A stretch of DNA of 64,000 bases from Firmicutes bacterium AM31-12AC (lineage in GTDB: Bacteria; Bacillota; Clostridia; Lachnospirales; Lachnospiraceae), in contig QUJA01000004.1 of assembly GCA_003480425.1 (NCBI GenBank), positions 82,036 to 146,035 of the forward strand, written 5' to 3'. Below, one piece after another: positions 1 to 9,261 of the stretch. Position 1 is the first letter of the stretch, and each line of letters begins with the position of its first letter. The translations under genes were made by a program, and so were the position numbers. The notes below the pieces were generated by a model. It did not search any database and had not been told where the DNA came from. It worked only from the letters and a program-made list of their open reading frames with translations.

Positions 1-3000
1 GAAGGAGATATAACAGATGCGGAATTAGAAGCCATCAAGCATCACTGCATCAACCCTGTAGATTCTCGTGAAACTGGTTTCGACAAACCAGAAACACTTG
101 TCACTGTCTTTGATGAGCCTGCTGATGTGAAAATTTTTGATGGTTTTAAAGAAATGCCAGAAGAGGAATTGAAGGCATTGTATGATTCACTTGGTTTAGC
201 TATGACATTTAAAGATTTCCAGCATATTCAGGGATATTATGCAAATGAAGAAAAAAGAGATCCTTCCATGACAGAAATCCGTGTTCTGGATACATACTGG
301 TCTGATCATTGTCGTCATACAACATTTTCTACAGAGTTAAAATCAGTAAGTTTTGATGATGGAGACCTCAGAGAACCTATCGAAAATACTTATAAACAAT
401 ACTTAAAAGATCATAGTGAAATTTTTGCAGGTCGTGAAGATAAGTTTGTGTGTCTGATGGATCTTGCATTAATGGCAATGCGTAAACTCAAAAAAGAGGG
501 TAAATTACAGGATCAGGAAGAATCAGATGAGATCAATGCATGTAGTATCGTTGTTCCAATAAAAGTAGATGGTGTAGAGGAAGAATGGCTGATCAACTTC
601 AAAAACGAGACTCACAATCACCCTACAGAAATTGAACCATTTGGTGGTGCTGCAACTTGTCTTGGCGGTGCAATACGTGACCCACTTTCTGGCCGTACTT
701 ATGTATATCAGGCTATGCGTGTAACAGGTGCTGCTGATCCGACAGTGTCTGTCAAAGAGACATTAAAAGGTAAACTTCCACAGAAAAAACTCGTTCGTGG
801 TGCTGCAAAAGGATATAGCTCATACGGAAATCAGATTGGTCTTGCAACAGGTGCCGTAAAAGAAATCTATCATCCAAATTATGTTGCAAAACGTATGGAG
901 ATCGGAGCTGTACTGGGAGCCGCTCCAAGACGTGCTGTTATTCGTGAAACATCTGACCCGGGTGATATCATCATCTTACTTGGTGGACGCACAGGACGTG
1001 ATGGATGTGGTGGTGCAACAGGATCTTCCAAGGTACATACAGAGCAGTCTATTGAAACATGTGGAGCAGAAGTCCAGAAAGGTAATCCACCAACAGAACG
1101 TAAAATCCAACGCTTATTCCGCCGAGAAGAAGTTAGTAAATTAATTAAAAAATGTAACGATTTTGGTGCCGGTGGTGTTTCTGTTGCAATCGGCGAATTG
1201 GCAGATGGTCTTAGAGTAGATTTAGATAAAGTTCCTAAAAAATATGCCGGCTTAGACGGAACAGAGATTGCGATTTCTGAATCGCAGGAGCGTATGGCCG
1301 TTGTTGTTGATCCAAAAGATGTTGAAGAATTTATGGCATATGCAAAAGAAGAAAACCTTGAGGCTACAGAAGTTGCTGTCGTAACAGAAAGTCCAAGACT
1401 TGTTCTTACATGGAGAGGAAAAGAAATCGTTAATCTTTCACGCGCATTTTTGGATACAAACGGTGCACATCAGGAAACAAATGTAGCAGTGGATATCCCA
1501 TCGCTTGAAGAATCTGTTTTCCAGAAACAGGAAGTAACTGATGTAAAAGCAAAATGGCTTGACGTTTTAAAAGATTTAAATGTATGTTCGCAGAAAGGAC
1601 TTGTCGAAATGTTTGACGGTTCTATCGGAGCAGGCTCTGTATTTATGCCACACGGTGGAAAATATCAGATGACAGAGACACAAGCTATGGTTGCTAAAGT
1701 TCCTGTTTTAAATGGAACAACAGATGCAGTATCTATGATGAGTTTTGGATTTGACCCATATCTTTCAAGCTGGAGTCCTTACCATGGAGCTATTTATGCT
1801 GTTGTAGAATCTATTGCAAAGATTGTAGCAGCCGGAGGGGATTACAAAAAGATTCGTTTTACATTCCAGGAATATTTCCGTCGTATGACAGAAGATCCTA
1901 AGAGATGGAGCCAGCCATTCGCTGCACTTCTCGGAGCATATGATGCACAGCTTGGATTTGGGCTTCCATCAATTGGCGGTAAAGATAGTATGTCAGGAAC
2001 ATTCCAGGATATTGATGTACCACCAACACTTGTATCATTCGCTGTAGATATGGCAACAGAAAAAGAGATTATCACACCTGAATTGAAAAAAGCAGGCAAT
2101 AAATTAATTCTTGTCAAAACAGAACGTAATAAATATGATTTACCAGTATATGAGCAGATTATGGATCAATATGGTAAATTTGCAGATGATATCCATAATG
2201 GAGCTATTGTATCCGCATATGCACTTGATCGTCATGGAATCATCTCTGCTGTAAGTAAAATGGCATTTGGTAATGGTCTTGGAGTAGAATTGAATTCAGA
2301 GCTCTCTGCCATGGATGCCTTTGCCCCTGCTTTTGGAGATCTTGTAGCAGAAGTAGCTGCTGACAAATTAGATAAATTAACTGTAGATTATAAAATAATC
2401 GGTGAAGTAAGCGAAAATAAACTGTTCAAATATGGTGATGCCGAAATTACTCTTGCAGAAGCCAAAGCAGCATGGGAAGAGCCATTAGAAAAAGTATTTG
2501 CCACAAAATCTGCTACAAGCAGTGATGAAAAGATTAAGGAACGCCTGTTCAATACATCAGATATTCATATTTGTAGCCATAAGCTTGCTCAGCCAACAGT
2601 ATTTATTCCTGTTTTCCCAGGAACAAACTGTGAATATGATAGTAAGAAAGCTTTTGAAAGAGCCGGTGCTAAGGTCATTACAAAAGTATTTAAAAACTTA
2701 GATGCAACTGGAATCCGTGAATCCGTAGATGAATTTGAGAAGGCTATTTCTCAGGCTCAAATGATTATGTTCCCAGGTGGATTCAGCGCAGGAGACGAGC
2801 CGGATGGTTCCGCAAAATTCTTTGCAACTGCATTCCAGAATGCAAAAATCAAAGAAGCTGTAGAAAAATTGCTTAACGAACGTGATGGACTCGCTCTTGG
2901 AATTTGTAATGGATTCCAAGCATTGATCAAACTTGGTCTTGTACCATATGGACAGATTGTCGGACAGAATGAAGATTCACCAACATTAACATATAACACA

Positions 3001-3387
3001 ATCGGTCGCCACATTTCTAAAATGGTATATACAAAAGTTGTTACAAATAAATCACCATGGCTTCAGAATGCACAATTAGGCGGTGTATATACTAACCCGG
3101 CATCTCATGGTGAGGGTCGTTTTGTAGCAAATGATGAGTGGATTGAAAAACTTTTTGCAAACGGACAGGTAGCTACACAGTATTGTGATCCAGAAGGAAA
3201 TATCAGTATGGATGAAGAATGGAACGTAAATGGATCCTACTATGCGATTGAAGGAATAACAAGTCCGGATGGAAGAGTACTTGGTAAAATGGCTCATTCT
3301 GAGCGACGTGGAGATTCTGTTGCTATCAATATTTATGGAGAACAGGACCTCAAGATATTTGAATCCGGTGTAAAATATTTTAAATAA
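1..3387 (+). CDS. purL: Phosphoribosylformylglycinamidine synthase, large single-chain form (5' end cut by window)
   Basis: Converts FGAR plus glutamine and ATP to FGAM, the fourth step of purine synthesis, in the cytosol. The frame is already open at base 1 and runs without a stop through the GTG at 127, so the true start lies outside the window; about 1128 residues are visible of roughly 1240 expected. Two AIR-synthase-like halves are followed by a class I glutamine amidotransferase domain (about the last 270 residues) with the nucleophile Cys in GICNGFQ and the late AHSERRGD motif. Both synthase and amidotransferase activities therefore sit in one chain, unlike the split PurL/PurQ/PurS of bacilli. 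A terminator follows within 40 bases, so this is the end of its transcript. Confidence 0.97.
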   Translation, partial: EGDITDAELEAIKHHCINPVDSRETGFDKPETLVTVFDEPADVKIFDGFKEMPEEELKALYDSLGLAMTFKDFQHIQGYYANEEKRDPSMTEIRVLDTYWSDHCRHTTFSTELKSVSFDDGDLREPIENTYKQYLKDHSEIFAGREDKFVCLMDLALMAMRKLKKEGKLQDQEESDEINACSIVVPIKVDGVEEEWLINFKNETHNHPTEIEPFGGAATCLGGAIRDPLSGRTYVYQAMRVTGAADPTVSVKETLKGKLPQKKLVRGAAKGYSSYGNQIGLATGAVKEIYHPNYVAKRMEIGAVLGAAPRRAVIRETSDPGDIIILLGGRTGRDGCGGATGSSKVHTEQSIETCGAEVQKGNPPTERKIQRLFRREEVSKLIKKCNDFGAGGVSVAIGELADGLRVDLDKVPKKYAGLDGTEIAISESQERMAVVVDPKDVEEFMAYAKEENLEATEVAVVTESPRLVLTWRGKEIVNLSRAFLDTNGAHQETNVAVDIPSLEESVFQKQEVTDVKAKWLDVLKDLNVCSQKGLVEMFDGSIGAGSVFMPHGGKYQMTETQAMVAKVPVLNGTTDAVSMMSFGFDPYLSSWSPYHGAIYAVVESIAKIVAAGGDYKKIRFTFQEYFRRMTEDPKRWSQPFAALLGAYDAQLGFGLPSIGGKDSMSGTFQDIDVPPTLVSFAVDMATEKEIITPELKKAGNKLILVKTERNKYDLPVYEQIMDQYGKFADDIHNGAIVSAYALDRHGIISAVSKMAFGNGLGVELNSELSAMDAFAPAFGDLVAEVAADKLDKLTVDYKIIGEVSENKLFKYGDAEITLAEAKAAWEEPLEKVFATKSATSSDEKIKERLFNTSDIHICSHKLAQPTVFIPVFPGTNCEYDSKKAFERAGAKVITKVFKNLDATGIRESVDEFEKAISQAQMIMFPGGFSAGDEPDGSAKFFATAFQNAKIKEAVEKLLNERDGLALGICNGFQALIKLGLVPYGQIVGQNEDSPTLTYNTIGRHISKMVYTKVVTNKSPWLQNAQLGGVYTNPASHGEGRFVANDEWIEKLFANGQVATQYCDPEGNISMDEEWNVNGSYYAIEGITSPDGRVLGKMAHSERRGDSVAINIYGEQDLKIFESGVKYFK

Positions 3388-3425
3388 ATATTTTATGTAA
3401 TAAAACCTTAAATTGTACAACTTTG

Positions 3426-3469
3426 AAAAAGGGTGTATCTGATAATAGGGGTCAGATACATCCCTTTTT
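3426..3469 (+). terminator. Rho-independent terminator after purL
   Basis: Inverted repeat of about 12 pairs (GGGTGTATCTGA with TCAGATACA-TCCC, one bulge) ending in a run of five T. It separates purL from the tRNA units. Confidence 0.85.
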
Positions 3470-3542
3470 CTATATATAAAGCATATAAATTGTAGAAAAT
3501 ATAGATACTTTTAGAAAAAATCAAAAAAATTATAAAAAGGTG

Positions 3543-3571
3543 TTGACATTTACTGGATATAATTGTATACT
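3543..3571 (+). promoter_or_regulatory. Sigma-A promoter of first tRNA pair
   Basis: TTGACA at 3543-3548 and TATACT at 3566-3571 with exactly 17 bases between them, 45 bases upstream of tRNA-Val. Confidence 0.85.
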
Positions 3572-3615
3572 AACGAAGTCGGTTGCGAGAGAAACGCACC
3601 AATCACTGATAATAA

Positions 3616-3688
3616 GGGATCTTAGCTCAGCTGGGAGAGCATCTGCCTTACAAGCAGAGGGTCACAGGTTCGAGCCCTGTAGGTCCCA
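3616..3688 (+). tRNA. tRNA-Val (TAC), copy 1
   Basis: 73-base cloverleaf: acceptor GGGATCT pairs with AGGTCCC with one G-U, discriminator A, anticodon loop CTTACAA gives TAC. CCA is not encoded. A 9-base inverted repeat, ACTGATAAT at 3605-3613 and ATTATCAGT at 3700-3708, brackets the mature tRNA and could form a processing stem. Confidence 0.96.
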
Positions 3689-3717
3689 TAACCTTAATGA
3701 TTATCAGTAAGATATAT

Positions 3718-3791
3718 GGCGGAATAGCTCAGTTGGCTAGAGCACACGGTTCATACCCGTGGTGTCGCTGGTTCAAATCCAGTTTCCGCTA
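3718..3791 (+). tRNA. tRNA-Met (CAT), elongator type, copy 1
   Basis: 74-base cloverleaf with anticodon stem CACGG/CCGTG and loop TTCATAC. Acceptor GGCGGAA pairs with TTCCGCT (G1-U72), not the C1-A72 mismatch of initiator tRNA, so the elongator is more likely. A tRNA-Ile with a modified CAT anticodon cannot be excluded from sequence alone. CCA is not encoded. Confidence 0.92.
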
Positions 3792-3806
3792 TTTGGCTAA
3801 AGCATG

Positions 3807-3835
3807 TTGACAGTTTGCAACATTGTTGTTATACT
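3807..3835 (+). promoter_or_regulatory. Sigma-A promoter of second tRNA pair
   Basis: TTGACA at 3807-3812, TATACT at 3830-3835, spacer 17. It has the same boxes as the first unit but a different spacer sequence. Confidence 0.85.
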
Positions 3836-3876
3836 AGCCTAGTGAGTTCTTTAGAACTTACCAAATATTGCTTCTT

Positions 3877-3949
3877 GGGATCTTAGCTCAGCTGGGAGAG
3901 CATCTGCCTTACAAGCAGAGGGTCACAGGTTCGAGCCCTGTAGGTCCCA
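3877..3949 (+). tRNA. tRNA-Val (TAC), copy 2
   Basis: Identical over its 73 bases to the copy at 3616, while flanking DNA differs. No CCA is encoded. Confidence 0.96.
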
Positions 3950-3974
3950 TAGAATTTCAATATATACATATCAT

Positions 3975-4048
3975 GGCGGAATAGCTCAGTTGGCTAGAGC
4001 ACACGGTTCATACCCGTGGTGTCGCTGGTTCAAATCCAGTTTCCGCTA
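3975..4048 (+). tRNA. tRNA-Met (CAT), elongator type, copy 2
   Basis: Identical to the copy at 3718. Spacing from tRNA-Val is 25 bases here and 29 in unit 1. Confidence 0.92.
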
Positions 4049-4051
4049 CTT

Positions 4052-4086
4052 AAAAGACTTAGCATTATGCTAGGTCTTTTTCTTTT
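4052..4086 (+). terminator. Terminator of the tRNA cluster
   Basis: Stem AAAGACTTAGCA/TGCTAGGTCTTT with a three-base loop and a T run. Confidence 0.85.
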
Positions 4087-4133
4087 CCATTTTTCAAATT
4101 TAAAACAAAATTCCGGACCATTTCGTGTTTATA

Positions 4134-4163
4134 TTGCCGAAAAAGTATGTTACATGATACAAT
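4134..4163 (+). promoter_or_regulatory. Promoter of the membrane protein/ispF unit
   Basis: TTGCCG at 4134-4139 and TACAAT at 4158-4163, spacer 18. It rules out the in-frame ATG at 4147, which lies inside the promoter. Confidence 0.6.
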
Positions 4164-4221
4164 AGCTTTAAATGTATTGCCATATCCAAAATATCAGATA
4201 TGGAAAACGGAGGATAGAGAT

Positions 4222-4614
4222 ATGAACAAAAAGACAAACTATATTTTAAGACTTATGCTAGGAATGTATTTAGCATTTATCGGTGTTAATCTTATTAGGG
4301 AAACACTTGCCGCACATCCAAGCGATTTGGCATTTAAACTTTTCATGGGAATCATCTTTGTTATCATTGGAGCCGGTTATACTATCTGGATCATCAAAAG
4401 AATGGTTTCATCAAAAAAAGCAGAGCAAGAGGAGCAAAAACGTGCGGAAGCTGCTGAGGCTGCATTGCAAAAAATGGAACAGCGCAGACAACGCGTACTC
4501 ACACAAAGCCGCACTGCACCAATGCCATCACCGGCTGAATTAGAAGCAGGTATGAAAGAACTCAAACAGAGTAACAACGAGGATAATAAAGAATCAGATT
4601 ACGAGGAGAAATAA
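4222..4614 (+). CDS. Small two-helix membrane protein, function unknown
   Basis: 130 residues. I do not recognise a named family. Residues 8-28 and about 38-60 are hydrophobic and look like two membrane helices joined by a short loop (LAAHPSDLAF). The rest is a charged, Ala/Glu/Gln-rich, probably helical or coiled-coil cytoplasmic tail with acidic ends. The start at 4222 follows CGGAGGAT at a good distance; an earlier ATG at 4147 is inside the promoter. Three bases separate it from ispF, so they are cotranscribed, but this gives no firm hint of function. Confidence 0.8.
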   Translation: MNKKTNYILRLMLGMYLAFIGVNLIRETLAAHPSDLAFKLFMGIIFVIIGAGYTIWIIKRMVSSKKAEQEEQKRAEAAEAALQKMEQRRQRVLTQSRTAPMPSPAELEAGMKELKQSNNEDNKESDYEEK

Positions 4615-4617
4615 AAT

Positions 4618-5163
4618 ATGCGAGTAGGGATGGGCTATGATGTTCACAAATTAGTAGAAAACAGAGATTTGATATTAGGCGGAGTTACAATTCCTTATGA
4701 AAAAGGACTGCTTGGTCATTCTGATGCAGATGTCCTTTTACATGCAATTATGGATGCACTTCTTGGCGCTGCCGCACTTGGAGATATAGGAAAACATTTT
4801 CCTGATTCCGATGATAAATACAAAGGAATCTCCAGTATAAAATTATTAGAGCATGTCGCAAAATTATTAGATGAAAATCAATATATTATAGAAAATATTG
4901 ATGCAACTATCATTGCACAGAAACCTAAGATGCGACCATATATTGACCAGATGCGTGAAAACATTGCCGAAGCATTAAATATAACGATAGAGCAGGTAAA
5001 TGTTAAAGCAACGACAGAGGAGGGCCTTGGTTTTACCGGAAGCGGGGAGGGCATTTCTTCTCAGGCAATCTGCGCACTGGAGAAATTAACAAACTATAGT
5101 AGCTATGATGTAACTTTTGACAGAGCATGTGCCAATTGTCAGGGATGTCAAAAGGAGCAGTAA
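4618..5163 (+). CDS. ispF: 2-C-methyl-D-erythritol 2,4-cyclodiphosphate synthase
   Basis: Cyclises CDP-ME 2-phosphate in the non-mevalonate isoprenoid pathway; the family is a trimer with an active-site metal. Metal ligands D8, H10 and H42 are present, as is the [11 protein letters not shown] block. The enzyme is usually about 157 residues; this one has 181. The extra C-terminal tail ends in three cysteines, C171, C174 and C177 (CANCQGC), a possible metal-binding patch not needed for known IspF chemistry. No ispD is adjacent. Confidence 0.96.
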   Translation: MRVGMGYDVHKLVENRDLILGGVTIPYEKGLLGHSDADVLLHAIMDALLGAAALGDIGKHFPDSDDKYKGISSIKLLEHVAKLLDENQYIIENIDATIIAQKPKMRPYIDQMRENIAEALNITIEQVNVKATTEEGLGFTGSGEGISSQAICALEKLTNYSSYDVTFDRACANCQGCQKEQ

Positions 5164-5170
5164 AAAGGTT

Positions 5171-6310
5171 ATGAAAACAAGGAAGTTAGAACTAAATGAG
5201 CATAATCTGACAAGAGCTTTGTGGGAAGAGATTTTCAATGAAGATTCAAAGGAATTTTTGGATTATTATTACTTTATGAAAGCGAAGGACAATGAAATAT
5301 ATGTGATTGAAAATGACCAGGAAATTTGTTCCATGCTACATTTAAACCCCTATGCCTTAAAACTTGAAGATACACAATTCCAAGGAAGTTACATTGTTGG
5401 TGTTGCAACAAAACCGCTTCACCGAAAAAAAGGATATATGGGCACTCTATTACGCCAAAGCTTATCAGATATGTACAAACGAAAAGAGCCTTTTACATTT
5501 TTAATGCCTGCTGCAGAATCTATTTACACGCCATATGATTTTCGCTTTGTTTATGATCAGAATTATACAACACTGACAGATGTTAAGAATATAGATGGAT
5601 ACAAAAGCGTAGAGGCGACTTTTTTTGATTGTGAAAGGGTTGCTGCTTTCTACACCGAAAACATAGAAAAAAACTGGCAAATCTGCACATTGCGAGACAG
5701 CGCATATTATCAATCGCTTTTATTAGAACGGCAAAGTGAACTTGGCGGTATCCGAATGGTTTTTGAAGAAGATAAATTGATTGGTATATTTACTTATATG
5801 ATGGAAGACGGATTGGAAATCATGGAGCCGCTTTTTCTTCCTGGATATGAAAGTGCAATGGAACAATCTGTCACCCAGTTAAAAACTGAGAAAAATATTT
5901 CCGGTAATGTAAAAATTTATGCTTCTTTGATTGATACTCAAGAAAAAAAGCCAGCCATTATGGTTCGAATTTTACATCTTGAACAACTTTTAAAGACATT
6001 AAAAGTAAAACCCGGCAAACAATTACATTGCTCTTTTGCCATTCTGGATTATATTCTTCCCCAAAACAGCAAGGTATGGGAAATATATAACGATTTAAAT
6101 AGCCCTGATGCACCGAATGTGCTCCACGTAAAAGAAACGGAAGATTCTGAGGGCGTTTTAACGATTGGTGCATTGACAAGTTTTGTATTTGGCTATAAAA
6201 CACTCGAAGAAGTTGCGAAAGAAGAAAATGTAATACTTACAGACCATTTGGCGGAAGAACTAAAAAAACTAAAACCACTTAATCGAATCTATTTAAATGA
6301 AGTTGTTTAA
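5171..6310 (+). CDS. GNAT family N-acetyltransferase, Eis-like
   Basis: 379 residues from the ATG at 5171, preceded by AAAAGGAGCAG within the end of ispF. An upstream in-frame ATG at 5117 lies deep inside ispF and is less likely. The acetyl-CoA binding motif A is visible at residues 76-96 (VGVATKPLHRKKGYMGTLL). The long chain beyond the GNAT fold fits the Eis-like architecture of a second GNAT-like region plus a sterol-carrier-like C-terminal domain. Substrate cannot be read from sequence; Eis relatives acetylate amines or aminoglycosides. Confidence 0.85.
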   Translation: MKTRKLELNEHNLTRALWEEIFNEDSKEFLDYYYFMKAKDNEIYVIENDQEICSMLHLNPYALKLEDTQFQGSYIVGVATKPLHRKKGYMGTLLRQSLSDMYKRKEPFTFLMPAAESIYTPYDFRFVYDQNYTTLTDVKNIDGYKSVEATFFDCERVAAFYTENIEKNWQICTLRDSAYYQSLLLERQSELGGIRMVFEEDKLIGIFTYMMEDGLEIMEPLFLPGYESAMEQSVTQLKTEKNISGNVKIYASLIDTQEKKPAIMVRILHLEQLLKTLKVKPGKQLHCSFAILDYILPQNSKVWEIYNDLNSPDAPNVLHVKETEDSEGVLTIGALTSFVFGYKTLEEVAKEENVILTDHLAEELKKLKPLNRIYLNEVV

Positions 6311-6320
6311 AGAGAATCTG

Positions 6321-6349
6321 TTGACAAAATTAAGAATTTTGCATAATAT
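6321..6349 (+). promoter_or_regulatory. Sigma-A promoter of the cysE operon
   Basis: TTGACA at 6321-6326, TAATAT at 6344-6349, spacer 17. It begins 11 bases after the acetyltransferase stop. Confidence 0.85.
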
Positions 6350-6355
6350 ATAGTG

Positions 6356-6604
6356 TATCGGTATAGAGATAAAAAGCGAAGAACGAAAAGAGTAACAAGC
6401 AATTGACTCACCAGAGAGAAGCTGTCGTCGGCTGAGAGCAGTTTTTGAGAAAACCTTGTGAAGTGCATTCGGGAGCTGATTTTGTGAATCAAGTAGCAAA
6501 ATACGGGTGACGAACGTTATACGTTATAAGTGAAAGAATTAATTCTTTTAATAGAGTGGAACCGCGGATAAACTTCGTCTCTTGTTTAGAGATGAAGTTT
6601 TTTA
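6356..6604 (+). promoter_or_regulatory. T-box leader, predicted to sense uncharged tRNA-Cys
   Basis: A roughly 250-base leader before cysE-cysS. It has an AGAGAG segment at about 6413 and a specifier context GAAGTGCA with codon TGC (Cys) at 6464-6466 followed by a purine. The conserved T-box GAGTGGAACCGCGG is at 6554-6567. It ends in a terminator, AACTTCGTCTCT at 6571-6582 with AGAGATGAAGTT at 6588-6599 and a T run. Uncharged tRNA-Cys should stabilise the antiterminator and switch on the operon. Family and pairing logic are established; the Cys assignment rests on the TGC and the downstream genes. Confidence 0.93.
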
Positions 6605-6673
6605 TTTATATACTAGGAAAGTGCTTTTCTGTTATATGAAGTAAACACTCTGTATGAAAGCGAGGAAAGAATT

Positions 6674-7351
6674 ATGGGGATGATATCCTATATTAAAGAA
6701 GAAATTAATGTTGTAAAAGATCGTGATCCAGCAATCAAATCAAATTGGGAAGTCTTGCTGTATCCAAGCTTTAAAGTTATGCTAAGTTATCGAGTTGCAC
6801 ATAAGCTATATACGAAAAAACATTATTTTATGGCAAGATGGGTTTCACAGAGAGCTGTTCGAAAGACAGGTATCGAGATACACCCTGGTGCAACAATCGG
6901 AAAAGGACTCTTTATTGATCATGGAAGTGGTGTTATCATCGGTGAAACAGCAATTCTCGGAGATAATATTACTCTTTATCAAGGTGTTACTCTGGGAGGT
7001 ACCGGAAAAGAAAAAGGAAAACGCCACCCAACCTTGAAAGATAATGTTATGGTAAGTGCAGGTGCTAAAGTAATCGGTTCTTTTACTATCGGAGAGAATT
7101 CTAAAATTGGTGCCGGTTCGGTCGTATTGGAGGAAGTTCCACCAAACTGTACAGTAGTCGGAGTCCCTGGCCGTATTGTCCGAAGAGATGATAAAAAAGT
7201 ACCTCGTGAAGAATTGGATCAGGTACATCTTCCAGATCCGGTTCTTAATGATATCCGAGAATTGCAGATTGCCAATTTTCAACTGCACGAACAGCTTCTT
7301 GCAATGGAAGAACGCTTAAAAAAATGTGTAGAGCAAAACTGCAAAAATTAA
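6674..7351 (+). CDS. cysE: Serine O-acetyltransferase
   Basis: Makes O-acetylserine from serine and acetyl-CoA, the first step of cysteine synthesis. 225 residues: helical N-terminus, then a left-handed beta-helix of hexapeptide repeats from about residue 65 to 160 (HPGATIGKGLFIDHGSG, IGENSKIGAGSVV), and a short helical tail. The short N-terminus resembles the Gram-positive EpsC/CysE type. First gene of the T-box operon, so cysteine starvation raises both cysteine supply and CysRS. Confidence 0.96.
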   Translation: MGMISYIKEEINVVKDRDPAIKSNWEVLLYPSFKVMLSYRVAHKLYTKKHYFMARWVSQRAVRKTGIEIHPGATIGKGLFIDHGSGVIIGETAILGDNITLYQGVTLGGTGKEKGKRHPTLKDNVMVSAGAKVIGSFTIGENSKIGAGSVVLEEVPPNCTVVGVPGRIVRRDDKKVPREELDQVHLPDPVLNDIRELQIANFQLHEQLLAMEERLKKCVEQNCKN

Positions 7352-7410
7352 AAAACAATAGATATTTCAGATACAGCAGTATCTGTTAAAGTAACAAGGA
7401 GGAAATATAA

Positions 7411-8817
7411 ATGAAACTGTATAACACGATGTCAAAACAAAAAGAAGAATTCGTGCCATTAGAAGAAGGGAAAGTTAAGATGTATGTCTGCGGTCCAACC
7501 GTATATAACTTTATCCATATCGGCAATGCACGTCCTATGATTGTATTTGACACAGTCAGAAGATATTTTGAATATAAGGGATTTGACGTGAACTTTGTAT
7601 CAAACTTTACAGATGTCGATGATAAGATTATCAAAAAAGCAAATGAAGAGGGTGTTACAGCTGAGGAAATTTCAAAAAGATATATTGCTGAATGCAAAAA
7701 AGATATGGATGGCATGAATGTAAAACCTGCTACAAAAAATCCCCTTGCAACAGAAGAAATTGGCGGTATGGTAGAGATGATCCAGTCTCTGATCGACAAA
7801 GGATATGCTTATGAAAAGAATGGAACTGTATATTATCGTACACGTCAGTTCAAAGAATATGGAAAATTATCACATAAAAATTTAGATGATCTTCGTTCAG
7901 GTAATCGTTCCCTTCTGGTAAGCGGAGAAGATGAAAAAGAAGACCCATTGGATTTTGTTCTGTGGAAACCAAAAAAAGAGGGAGAACCTGCATGGGAATC
8001 TCCTTGGAGTGAAGGAAGACCTGGATGGCATATTGAGTGTTCTGAAATGTCAAAAAAATATTTAGGAGAACAGATTGATATTCATGCTGGTGGAGAAGAC
8101 CTTGTATTCCCACATCATGAAAATGAAATTGCTCAGAGTGAAGCTGCAAATGGAAAAGAATTTGCAAAATATTGGCTACACAATGCATTTTTAAATATCG
8201 ATAATAGAAAAATGTCAAAATCACTTGGCAACTTTTTTACAGTTAGAGAAATCAGTGAAAAATATGATTTACAGGTACTTCGTTTCTTTATGTTAAGTGC
8301 GCATTACAGAAGTCCTTTGAACTTCAGCAGCGATCTAATGGAAGCTGCAAAAAGCGGATTGGATCGAATTATCACTGCCACTGACAACTTAAAATTCCTG
8401 GCCGATAATGCAAAAACAGAGACTCTTACAGACATTGAAGATGATGCGCTCACAAAAACTCAAAACTATGTCGCAGCCTTTGAAAAAGCAATGGATGATG
8501 ACTTTAATACTGCTGATGCAATTGCAGCAATCTTTGATCTTGTAAAATATGCAAATACAACTGCAAATGGTGACAGTTCAAAAGCATATGTTACAGCTTT
8601 ATATGAGTTGATCGTAAAACTTGCAGATGTACTTGGTATTGTGGTCGAGAAAAAAGAAGAGCTTTTGGATGCCGATATTGAAGCCTTGATCCAGGAACGT
8701 CAGGCAGCCAGAAAAGAACGTAATTTTGCCAGAGCAGATGAGATTCGTGATGAACTTTTAGCTAAAGGAATCATTTTAGAAGATACAAGAGAAGGTGTAA
8801 AATGGAAAAGAGCATAA
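7411..8817 (+). CDS. cysS: Cysteinyl-tRNA synthetase
   Basis: Class I synthetase that charges tRNA-Cys. 468 residues with HIGN (HIGH signature) at 36-39, zinc ligand C27 in YVCGPTVY, further zinc-site elements in WHIECSEM and [12 protein letters not shown], and KMSKSLGN. The C-terminal helical DALR-like region is complete. It starts after AAGGAGGAAATATAA and is the expected target of the Cys T-box upstream. Confidence 0.98.
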   Translation: MKLYNTMSKQKEEFVPLEEGKVKMYVCGPTVYNFIHIGNARPMIVFDTVRRYFEYKGFDVNFVSNFTDVDDKIIKKANEEGVTAEEISKRYIAECKKDMDGMNVKPATKNPLATEEIGGMVEMIQSLIDKGYAYEKNGTVYYRTRQFKEYGKLSHKNLDDLRSGNRSLLVSGEDEKEDPLDFVLWKPKKEGEPAWESPWSEGRPGWHIECSEMSKKYLGEQIDIHAGGEDLVFPHHENEIAQSEAANGKEFAKYWLHNAFLNIDNRKMSKSLGNFFTVREISEKYDLQVLRFFMLSAHYRSPLNFSSDLMEAAKSGLDRIITATDNLKFLADNAKTETLTDIEDDALTKTQNYVAAFEKAMDDDFNTADAIAAIFDLVKYANTTANGDSSKAYVTALYELIVKLADVLGIVVEKKEELLDADIEALIQERQAARKERNFARADEIRDELLAKGIILEDTREGVKWKRA

Positions 8818-9251
8818 CAATGGATTTTCGCGATTGTATTGAAAATGTGCTCCAATTAAAAGAGGTGGATGTGAATCAATATTCACCTCTTGTTTTAGCA
8901 TATATCGGTGACTGTGTTTATGATTTAATCATCAAAAGTATGATTATTAACAACGGAAACAAACAAGTAAATAAATTACATGAAGAGACCAGTCATCTTG
9001 TACAGGCTTCAGCACAGTCGTTGATGATGCGTACAATGCAGGAGCATTTAAACGAAGAAGAGCATGCTGTCTACAGAAGGGGAAGAAATGCAAAATCTGT
9101 TTCTCCGGCCAAAAATCAATCAATCACCGACTATCGTCGTGCAACAGGATTTGAAGCACTCGTCGGTTATCTTTACTTGAAAAAGAGATATGCACGCTTA
9201 ATGGAACTGATTAAAATAGGATTAGACAGTTTGGAAAATAAAGAAAAGTAA
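8802..9251 (+). CDS. mrnC: Mini-ribonuclease 3 (23S rRNA 3' maturation)
   Basis: A single RNase III catalytic domain without a double-stranded RNA-binding domain, 149 residues. In Bacillus this enzyme trims 23S rRNA precursors. Acidic catalytic segment GDCVYD at residues 36-41 and a second acidic motif in GFEALVGYL. The start overlaps the end of cysS by 16 bases with AGAAGGTG just upstream, showing translational coupling. A position between cysS and rlmB is the classical context. Confidence 0.93.
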   Translation: MEKSITMDFRDCIENVLQLKEVDVNQYSPLVLAYIGDCVYDLIIKSMIINNGNKQVNKLHEETSHLVQASAQSLMMRTMQEHLNEEEHAVYRRGRNAKSVSPAKNQSITDYRRATGFEALVGYLYLKKRYARLMELIKIGLDSLENKEK

Positions 9252-9261
9252 GGAGAAGATC

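Noticed and set aside
3076..3420. 114-codon minus-strand frame opposite the purL end
   Set aside because: Fully inside conserved purL coding sequence, Cys/Tyr/Ile-rich product, no ribosome site; a shadow frame.
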